In this document: one piece after another, positions 4,739 to 9,957 of the stretch
How the letters are laid out: each line of letters begins with the position of its first letter
Numbering within the stretch: position 1 is the stretch's first letter
From: an uncultured Clostridia bacterium
Lineage (GTDB): Bacteria > Bacillota > Clostridia > RGIG6154
Direction: 5' to 3'
Length of the DNA stretch: 9,957 nucleotides
NCBI GenBank assembly: GCA_934457515.1
Contig: CAKSHV010000029.1
Span: 1-9,957, forward strand
Made by a program: the position numbers and the translations under genes
Notes under the pieces: model-generated
What the model was told of the DNA's origin: nothing
Seen by the model: the letters and a program-made list of their open reading frames with translations, nothing else
The model's database searches: none

Positions 4739-6040
4739 ATGGAAAAATTAATTATAAACGGACCGACCCCGCTTAAGGGTGAGGTTACCATAAGCGGCGC
4801 AAAAAACGCCGTTATTGCAATTATTCCCGCAACGCTGCTTGTTGAGGGAAAGTGCGTAATTGAAAATGTTCCGTCCATTAATGACGTAACCGTTATTATG
4901 GGCATTTTGTCACAGTTGGGTGCAGATGTGCGCCTTATCAACAAATCTACGATTGAAATTGATTGCACAAACGTAAACTCCTGCCGTGCTACCTATGATA
5001 TGGTGCAAAAAATGCGCGCTTCTTACTATTTAATGGGCGCGTTGCTCGGCAGATTCAATCATGCCATCGTTTCCAAACCCGGCGGCTGCAATTTCGGCTC
5101 GCGCCCGGTTGACCAGCATTTAAAGGGCTTTCGCCTAATGGGTGTTGAGGTAAACGAATGCAATCACGACCGTGATTTTTACTATGATTTATCGACCGAC
5201 CAGCTGGTGGGCGGTCAGATTTTCTTTGATGTGGTATCTGTCGGCGCAACCATTAACGTTATGCTGGCGGCGGTCCGCGCGCAGGGCATTACCATTATTG
5301 AAAACGCTGCCAAAGAGCCGCACGTGGTTGATTTGGCGAACTTTTTAAACTCCATGGGCGCGAACATTAAGGGCGCGGGCACGGACGTTATCAAAATTAA
5401 GGGCGTAGACAAGCTGCACGGCGGCACCTATTCGGTTATCCCTGACTATATCGAGGCGGGAACATACATGCTTATGGCGGCGGGAACCCGCGGCGAAGTT
5501 ATGATTAACAACGTCATTCCAAAACATTTGGAATCGGTAACCTCTAAAATTCGCGAGGTTGGCGGAACGGTTATTGAATATGACGATGCAGTGCTGGTTA
5601 AAGGCGCGCCGCATATGCATTCCGCACGTGTAAAAACTCTGCCCTATCCCGGTTTTCCAACTGATTTGCAGCCCCTTGCGGGAACGCTTTTAACGGTTGC
5701 GGACGGCACAAGCTTTTTAACCGAGGCTGTGTGGGACAATCGTTTCCAATATGTGGAAGAATTGAACCGCTTTGGCTCTAAGGTAACGGTTAACGGCGAT
5801 ACGGCAACCATTGAAGGCGTTTCGCACTTAAAAGGAACAAAAGCAAAATGCACAGACCTTCGCGGCGGCGCAGCAATGATTATGGCGGCGATTATGGCAG
5901 AGGGCACATCGGAAATTTATAATCTAAACCATGTGGACCGCGGCTATGAGAACTTTGAAGAAAAGTTAGAGGCGCTGGGCGCGAACATCAAGCGCGTGGA
6001 GGATTATTCGGAGGAACGCGCCAGATTAAAGGCAAATTAA
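4739..6040 (+). CDS. murA: MurA, UDP-N-acetylglucosamine 1-carboxyvinyltransferase
   Basis: Transfers enolpyruvate from PEP to UDP-GlcNAc, the first committed step of peptidoglycan synthesis, in the cytoplasm. The 433-aa length and whole fold fit. Key residues are present: K22-N23 in SGAKNA, the catalytic loop PGGCNFGSRPVDQH with C117 (the fosfomycin-reactive cysteine) and R122, D309 in FPTDLQP and R401 in HVDRGYE. Cys rather than Asp at 117 predicts fosfomycin sensitivity of the enzyme. An upstream in-frame TTG at 4718 overlaps the end of the previous gene. The ATG at 4739 is preferred: GGAG lies 8 bases upstream and the protein then begins MEKLIINGPTPLKGEV, as family members do. It is the second gene of a two-gene unit, closed by the terminator at 6065-6094. 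Clostridia often carry two MurA paralogues; which one this is cannot be told from the window. Confidence 0.97.
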   Translation: MEKLIINGPTPLKGEVTISGAKNAVIAIIPATLLVEGKCVIENVPSINDVTVIMGILSQLGADVRLINKSTIEIDCTNVNSCRATYDMVQKMRASYYLMGALLGRFNHAIVSKPGGCNFGSRPVDQHLKGFRLMGVEVNECNHDRDFYYDLSTDQLVGGQIFFDVVSVGATINVMLAAVRAQGITIIENAAKEPHVVDLANFLNSMGANIKGAGTDVIKIKGVDKLHGGTYSVIPDYIEAGTYMLMAAGTRGEVMINNVIPKHLESVTSKIREVGGTVIEYDDAVLVKGAPHMHSARVKTLPYPGFPTDLQPLAGTLLTVADGTSFLTEAVWDNRFQYVEELNRFGSKVTVNGDTATIEGVSHLKGTKAKCTDLRGGAAMIMAAIMAEGTSEIYNLNHVDRGYENFEEKLEALGANIKRVEDYSEERARLKAN

Positions 6041-6064
6041 AATAAACTTAAATCTTATATACCA

Positions 6065-6094
6065 AAAAATCGCAGGCTTTTGCCTGCGATTTTT
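6065..6094 (+). terminator. Terminator of the murA unit
   Basis: AAAATCGCAGGC (6066-6077) and GCCTGCGATTTT (6082-6093) form a 12-bp stem closed by a TTTT loop, with the T-run extending to 6094. It begins about 25 bases after the murA stop codon. Confidence 0.9.
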
Positions 6095-6105
6095 AGTATA
6101 TTCGC

Positions 6106-6134
6106 TTGACAAAACCGGATTCCTATGCTATACT
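6106..6134 (+). promoter_or_regulatory. Sigma-A promoter of the secreted stalk-domain protein gene
   Basis: TTGACA (6106-6111), a 17-base spacer and TATACT (6129-6134), with TGC before the -10 box. It starts just 12 bases after the murA terminator and gives a leader of about 45 bases. Confidence 0.87.
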
Positions 6135-6186
6135 GTCTGTATAAGCTACAAGTGTGGTTTAAGTCGGGATGAAAAGGAGAAAATAT

Positions 6187-7860
6187 ATGAAAAAAAGAGT
6201 TTTGGGTGCTGCTTTGGCAGCTATGCTAACCATTTCGGCAGCTGTGCCGTGCACGGCGGACAGTGCGCCTGCTGTAGGCTCTGTAATCGGTTCTATCTAT
6301 TCGACCGATATTTTAACATATGTCAGCGGCGCATCCATACGCGGCTATGCATTGGACGGCAAAACCGCCATTTTGGTTGAGGATTTGGCAAATTATGGAT
6401 TTGTTGTCGGTTATAACGATTCTACGCGTACGTTGTACGCGTTTGTGAAAAGCAACACCTATCCGTTCACAACCGCAGGCGCTATAGACCGCGGCAAGGT
6501 GGGCGAAATTGTCGGTAATATTTACGCGTCCGACATTAAAACATACATAAACGGCGTTTTGGTTCCTTCCTTTACATTAGACGGAAAAACGGCTGTTGCC
6601 ATTGAAGATATTGCGGCAGACGAAACTACCGATGAAACAAAAAAGACCTGTATGACCTATAAATGGAACGGCGAAATGCGCACCATTACATTAAATCCGG
6701 TTTACAACAACACCGCCAAAGTGCCGGGCGGATTTTCCATCTCCGAAACAGGCGTTGTTACCTATGACAAAAGCGCCTATACCCGCTCTTCGTATTCGCA
6801 CTCGGTAGCTGCTCTTCCGGAGGCGGCATATGCGTTCCCGCTGCATTTTGGAAGTGAGGACGGCGAAATTGTCGGCAAGGCATACGGCACGGCGGTCACC
6901 TGCCCCGACCAGAATGAAACCGGCGACAACCGCATGCGCACCTACACCTGCTACACCATAGACTGGGACTATGAAAAATTAGATGCGCTTTATGACGCAT
7001 GGCAAAAGTCCGTGCCCGACCCGAAAATTGAGGATTTGAAAGCAAACGCATTATCTCAGCTTTCTGACCCGAAAATCATTGAAAATGACGGCGCTGTTGT
7101 ACTGGCAGACAAAAAGAACGCAATTGTTTTGTTAAAGGAAAACGACCTTTATACCGCACAGACAATAAATGTTTCGGAATATCTTGCCTATGAGGGCATG
7201 GCAAACGGCGTTGTGACTGCAAAGACTGCAGCTGAGCCCATTCGCGAAATTTTAGGCACCTATCAGAACAAAGACAAAGTTATCAGCCTGCTGATTTTGT
7301 TGGAGGACGGCTCGGTTCGCACCCTTTATGTTGACAATGCCGGCACGGTGCAGGCGATCTATAACGATGCCCATCAAACTGAAAACTACGGTACAGTGTA
7401 CCCCGTGCTGCATAGCAGACAGTACGTTCGCCAAACCGATTCTATTACAATTGACGGCAAGAATTTAGGCGAGTTTGACTGTTACACAAACCTTGGCGGA
7501 CAGGGCTTTTATGTTCCGTTAAAGCCGATTTTAGAAGCGGTGGGCGGCTCTGCAAAATCGGACGGTTTAACCCTATCCATCACAACAGACGGAAAAGAAC
7601 ACACCTATTTTCATAAAGGAACAGATGCTCCCATGCAGCCTGTCATCGTCCAATCTTTTCATAATTGGATAAATTCAAACGGCGGCGCTCCGACCTATTT
7701 GTTAAACGGCGAGGAATTTAAATTTTTACTCCCTGTTGTTGTCGGGCATTGGGAGAATATGCGCACCGAGTATTTTCCGTATGTTCCCATTTACTTAAAC
7801 GGAGAAATTTACATTCCGATTCAGGGACTTCCGGGATTTACGGCAGAAAACACAAACTAA
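6187..7860 (+). CDS. Secreted protein with stalk-type (copper amine oxidase N-terminal-like) domains
   Basis: A 557-aa exported protein. Residues 1-26 form a Sec signal peptide: MKKR, a hydrophobic core (VLGAALAAMLTISAAV), and likely cleavage after CTA. Two tandem repeats follow at about 31-69 and 106-145, each reading G-x-I/V-(V/I)-G-x-IY-x-(T/S)-DI-x-TY-x-x-G-x(8)-LDGKTA-x-x-x-ED. A third, more classical stalk domain lies at about 409-475, with SITIDGKNLGEF, FYVPLKPILEAVGGSA and LSITTDGKE, the pattern of PF07833. A related unit ends the protein (YLNGEIYIPIQGL). There is no SLH domain, LPxTG motif or lipobox, so it is either released or held by other contacts. The role is unknown. The ATG at 6187 is chosen over the in-frame one at 6169: AAGGAG (6174-6179) is 7 bases upstream of it, inside the longer reading frame. 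walJ follows after 26 bases, probably in the same transcript. Confidence 0.85.
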   Translation: MKKRVLGAALAAMLTISAAVPCTADSAPAVGSVIGSIYSTDILTYVSGASIRGYALDGKTAILVEDLANYGFVVGYNDSTRTLYAFVKSNTYPFTTAGAIDRGKVGEIVGNIYASDIKTYINGVLVPSFTLDGKTAVAIEDIAADETTDETKKTCMTYKWNGEMRTITLNPVYNNTAKVPGGFSISETGVVTYDKSAYTRSSYSHSVAALPEAAYAFPLHFGSEDGEIVGKAYGTAVTCPDQNETGDNRMRTYTCYTIDWDYEKLDALYDAWQKSVPDPKIEDLKANALSQLSDPKIIENDGAVVLADKKNAIVLLKENDLYTAQTINVSEYLAYEGMANGVVTAKTAAEPIREILGTYQNKDKVISLLILLEDGSVRTLYVDNAGTVQAIYNDAHQTENYGTVYPVLHSRQYVRQTDSITIDGKNLGEFDCYTNLGGQGFYVPLKPILEAVGGSAKSDGLTLSITTDGKEHTYFHKGTDAPMQPVIVQSFHNWINSNGGAPTYLLNGEEFKFLLPVVVGHWENMRTEYFPYVPIYLNGEIYIPIQGLPGFTAENTN

Positions 7861-7886
7861 AGTAAGAAAGGCAAGAGAATTTAAAC

Positions 7887-8669
7887 ATGCAATTTTGTTC
7901 TATCATCAGTGGCAGCAGCGGAAACTGTCTGCTTGTTAAAAACAAAGATACCTCAGTTTTAATTGACTGCGGCTTAAGCGGGAAGGCAACCGAGTCTGCC
8001 CTTTCCATGTACGGCATCTCCATAACAGATATTTCCGGTGTACTTATCACGCACGAGCATATTGACCACACCAAAGGAGTCGGCGTTATGGCTCGCAAGT
8101 ATAAAAGAAATTTATACATAACCAAAAACACATACCGCGCGCTGCCGCAGACTGTAGGAGTGATCCCGGAGAATAAGCTGCACTTCATATCCGAAAAGCC
8201 ATTTTCAATTGGCGGGCTTACCGTAACCCCCTTTAAAACTCTGCACGACGCGTGTGACCCGCATGGCTTTTCAATATCTGCAGGCAAAAAAAAGATTTGT
8301 ATTGCAACCGACACGGGTATGATTACAAACGAAATGACCGAAAATTTCGTCGGCTGCGACTTTGCATTCATTGAATCGAACCACGATTTAACCATGCTGA
8401 AAAACGGCTCGTATCCGCCGGAACTTAAGCGCCGTATTTTGTCCGAATTCGGACATTTGCCGAACACCGAGGCAGCACAGCTTTCGGTTTGGCTTGCGGA
8501 AAAAGGCACAAAGCGCATTATGCTGGGGCACTTAAGCGGCGAAAACAACACCGAAGAAATCGCGCTTGCCACAACCAAAAACGCGCTTTCGCGCGCAGGA
8601 TTTGAAGACGCCGCGGCAAACCTTTCGGTTGCCTCCCGCGTGTTCCCCTCCGAACTGATTGAATTTTAA
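7887..8669 (+). CDS. walJ: WalJ/YycJ-type MBL-fold metallohydrolase
   Basis: A 260-aa metallo-beta-lactamase-fold enzyme, expected to be cytoplasmic with two metal ions. It opens with MQFCSIISGSSGNCLLV, typical of YycJ/WalJ/VicX proteins. The metal motif T-H-E-H-I-D-H is at 55-61 (H56, H58, D60, H61). Further ligands are likely at H120 (KTLHDACDPHGF), D142 (ATDTG) and H215 (LGHLSGENN); the final GHLSxENN motif is characteristic. Members are linked to the WalRK cell-wall two-component operon in Bacillus and have been reported to have DNA exonuclease activity; the in vivo role is not settled. Here walRKHI are absent, so the gene is detached from its classical operon. The ribosome binding site is weak (AAGAGA 8 bases before the ATG, GAAAGG further off), consistent with expression from the transcript of the stalk-domain gene just upstream. 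Confidence 0.92.
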   Translation: MQFCSIISGSSGNCLLVKNKDTSVLIDCGLSGKATESALSMYGISITDISGVLITHEHIDHTKGVGVMARKYKRNLYITKNTYRALPQTVGVIPENKLHFISEKPFSIGGLTVTPFKTLHDACDPHGFSISAGKKKICIATDTGMITNEMTENFVGCDFAFIESNHDLTMLKNGSYPPELKRRILSEFGHLPNTEAAQLSVWLAEKGTKRIMLGHLSGENNTEEIALATTKNALSRAGFEDAAANLSVASRVFPSELIEF

Positions 8670-8688
8670 ATTAAAAAGCGTTTTGTTT

Positions 8689-8720
8689 AAAAAAGATACT
8701 GCGTTTGCAGTATCTTAAAT
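8689..8720. terminator. Bidirectional terminator between walJ and the zinc-ribbon protein gene
   Basis: AAGATACTGC (8693-8702) and GCAGTATCTT (8707-8716) form a perfect 10-bp stem with a GTTT loop between convergent genes. On the minus strand it runs into a T-rich tract (TTTTTTAAACAAAA, counting the stem end). On the plus strand AAATTTTATTTAT follows. The minus direction has the stronger T-tract. Confidence 0.8.
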
Positions 8721-8721
8721 T

Positions 8722-9312
8722 TTATTTATATGTACCGCAATATTTACACATTATATTGCTTGCGTCATTTTTTCCATCACATTTGGGGCATGTCCACCCA
8801 TTTTCTGCCGTTCTTTTCACCCTGCTTTTCGCGGCAGCCATTCCGCTTAAACCGGTTGCGCCGTCATCGGCAAACTCGCAGGTGTTTTCTATGTAAAGTT
8901 TCGTCATCAAGGCGGTAGCCCGCGTATTTTGCGAAATTCCCGCGTATGCACCGAGTATCAGCGCAATGGAATGACACACGATATATTCCGCCACGCCGCC
9001 GAGAATGAATCCCAAAAGCGTAACAATAAAATTCGTTACTTTTGCAGCATTATACGAGGCGGAATCAAACGAGGGATAATAGGAATAATAAGATTGCATA
9101 TAAAAACTGTCGCTGCTGATTTGATAGGTCGTATATGCAGCAACGATAACGCCGACCACGATTGTGCCGACAACAATAATCTTCCCCAACCTTTCCAAAT
9201 GTTCTGCCCAGCCCCACAAATTATAAGTTACATTGTCCGGCCGAAAGCATTTGTCCAAGTCAACCTTTTTCACCGATTCCATTTCTTTTCTCGTTTCTTT
9301 AATCATATTCAT
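8722..9312 (-). CDS. Two-span membrane protein with C-terminal zinc ribbon, function unknown
   Basis: A 196-aa protein with three parts. Residues 1-42 are a charged N-terminus, followed by a hydrophobic helix at 44-63. A loop at 64-92 is rich in Tyr and Ser. A second long hydrophobic stretch spans 93-125, and the C-terminus is a zinc ribbon at 173-195: W-T-C-P-K-C, then C-K-Y-C-G, with C175, C178, C189 and C192 (CxxC-x10-CxxC). The zinc ribbon is expected in the cytoplasm, with the Tyr-rich loop outside. Such small zinc-ribbon membrane proteins are common in Clostridia and uncharacterised. The ATG at 9312 has a GGGGGA ribosome binding site 8 bases upstream. It lies 15 bases after the SLH-type gene on the same strand, with no promoter between, so the two should be one transcript ending at 8689-8720. 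Confidence 0.83.
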   Translation of the reverse strand: MNMIKETRKEMESVKKVDLDKCFRPDNVTYNLWGWAEHLERLGKIIVVGTIVVGVIVAAYTTYQISSDSFYMQSYYSYYPSFDSASYNAAKVTNFIVTLLGFILGGVAEYIVCHSIALILGAYAGISQNTRATALMTKLYIENTCEFADDGATGLSGMAAAKSRVKRTAENGWTCPKCDGKNDASNIMCKYCGTYK

Positions 9313-9327
9313 TTTAAGATTCCCCCT

Positions 9328-9840
9328 CTAAAATTGTTTTTTGAAATCCGCATAGATTTGATTGATCATTTTATCATATTTGTTAAACTCTTCCCGCGGG
9401 AACTCTATACAAAAACTGTAAATCGCACCGTTTTTCATGTATCCGTATTCATATCTGTAAAAATCGTCATACGCCTGATACACGCGAATCGCATAATCAT
9501 TTTTGTTAATGGCTTTATAGTCATAGTCGGTATAATAAACATCGTAGTTTTCCGCCACATATTGCGCGGGCGTGGTGTTGTATCGTTCACAGCTGATATA
9601 CATTCTGCTTTCTCTGTCGCGGATTCGCGTTCTCGAGGCAGCGCACATGCCGTAACCGTCGTGAGAAACAGAGGATAATTCCGACGGATAAAAGCAATGG
9701 TAGCCGTTTTTTTCATCAAAATAAACCGACATTCCGATTTGTGCCGCCTTGTCCCGCAGCTCTTGCTCGCTTTCGTTTCTTTTTTGCTCTTCAACAAAAT
9801 CCTGCTTCTGCTTATCCGAAAGACCTGCCGCAATCGTCAT
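9328..9840 (-). CDS. C-terminal part of an SLH-domain surface protein (downstream frame of a frameshifted gene)
   Basis: The frame gives 170 aa from the ATG at 9840, but it stays open to the window edge at 9957, and the ATG is probably not a true start. It has no ribosome binding site, and it falls inside an SLH repeat: the codons before and after it read Y-V-T-R-G-E-F-A-K-I-M-T-I-A-A-G-L, the end of an SLH domain (TRxEFAxxx...AGL). After that comes a charged helix (SDKQKQDFVEEQKRNESEQE), then a Tyr-rich domain of unknown type ending FCIEFPREEFNKYDKMINQI (about 143-162). The first half of the same SLH repeat is in another frame (see 9812-9957). SLH domains bind pyruvylated secondary cell-wall polymers, so the intact protein would be attached to the cell surface. 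It is co-oriented with, and 15 bases from, the zinc-ribbon membrane gene. Confidence 0.72.
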   Translation of the reverse strand: MTIAAGLSDKQKQDFVEEQKRNESEQELRDKAAQIGMSVYFDEKNGYHCFYPSELSSVSHDGYGMCAASRTRIRDRESRMYISCERYNTTPAQYVAENYDVYYTDYDYKAINKNDYAIRVYQAYDDFYRYEYGYMKNGAIYSFCIEFPREEFNKYDKMINQIYADFKKQF

Positions 9841-9957
9841 AATTTTGGCAAATTCGCCTCGCGTTACATAGTTTATCCGGGTAAAAATTGCCGTTCGGAT
9901 ATCCGAGCAAAACGCCTCGCTGTTCCATCTCGCCGATGTACTTAAACGCCCAATAGC
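9812..9957 (-). pseudogene. Upstream-frame SLH repeat fragment, separated by an apparent +1-base frameshift
   Basis: Read on the minus strand from 9955, this frame encodes YWAFKYIGEMEQRGVLLGYP and then N-G-N-F-Y-P-D-K. That is the first two thirds of an SLH repeat (HWA..YI..L...G...GYPDG.F.P). It then loses similarity and stops at TAA 9814-9812. The missing end of the repeat (YVTRGEF...) continues in the downstream frame. Between GAT AAA (D-K) and GTA ACG CGA (V-T-R) there are four bases, CTAT, at 9871-9868 instead of three. One extra base therefore explains the break. The cause could be a real mutation (a pseudogene or phase-variable gene) or a sequence/assembly error. The gene continues beyond the right edge. 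Confidence 0.7.

Noticed and set aside
6169..6186. Upstream ATG for the stalk-domain protein
   Set aside because: The AAGGAG site lies within this extension and is ideally spaced for the ATG at 6187, which also gives a normal signal peptide.
8929..9678. 249-codon plus-strand open reading frame
   Set aside because: It is antisense to the zinc-ribbon and SLH genes, which have recognisable motifs and ribosome binding sites; the predicted product is His/Ile/Arg-rich without domain signs.

Overview
The window looks like chromosome of a low-to-moderate GC member of the Clostridia, probably an uncultured gut-type Firmicute. The signs are SpoVG, a DegV-family protein, an S-layer homology (SLH) protein, a secreted 'stalk-domain' (copper amine oxidase N-terminal-like) protein, an ECF-type thiamine transporter subunit under a TPP riboswitch, strong AGGAGG-type ribosome binding sites, and sigma-A promoters with exact 17-bp spacers and often an extended -10 (TGn). 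I see no tRNA, rRNA, CRISPR, transposase or phage gene, so this is mostly housekeeping chromosome with a few accessory genes.

Layout, left to right. (1) 1-307 (-) is the 5' part of a degV-family gene; its mRNA would start with a perfect 9-bp stem-loop. (2) Divergently, 436-1278 (+) is a textbook unit: promoter, TPP aptamer, intrinsic terminator, Shine-Dalgarno, thiT. (3) 1279-1410 carries a chain of four stem-loops, the last a shared terminator. (4) On the minus strand follow a 69-aa single-span membrane protein with its own near-perfect promoter, a 116-aa SMR/EamA-like membrane protein, and spoVG with promoter and terminator. (5) On the plus strand, 2732-4381 is a 549-aa right-handed beta-helix protein without a signal peptide, possibly a GH110-like glycosidase relative with an altered catalytic motif. 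(6) 4443-6040 is a two-gene unit, a 92-aa coiled-coil protein of unknown function followed by murA, with a promoter overlapping the end of the beta-helix gene. (7) 6187-8669 is a second two-gene unit, a secreted stalk-domain protein followed by the MBL-fold hydrolase walJ/yycJ. (8) 8722-9957 on the minus strand holds a zinc-ribbon two-span membrane protein and, upstream of it, the end of an SLH-domain surface protein whose SLH motif is split across two reading frames by an apparent one-base insertion near 9871.

The common thread is the cell envelope: MurA makes the first committed peptidoglycan precursor, WalJ belongs to the family linked to the WalRK cell-wall regulon, SpoVG acts on division and sporulation regulation, and the stalk-domain and SLH proteins are exported. 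This link is by function and proximity only; the promoters and terminators divide the window into several independent transcripts. I found no convincing undescribed multi-gene system. The items most worth a second look are the frameshifted SLH gene, the cytoplasmic beta-helix protein, the conserved-looking small gene before murA, the stem-loop chain after thiT and the 5' hairpin of degV.
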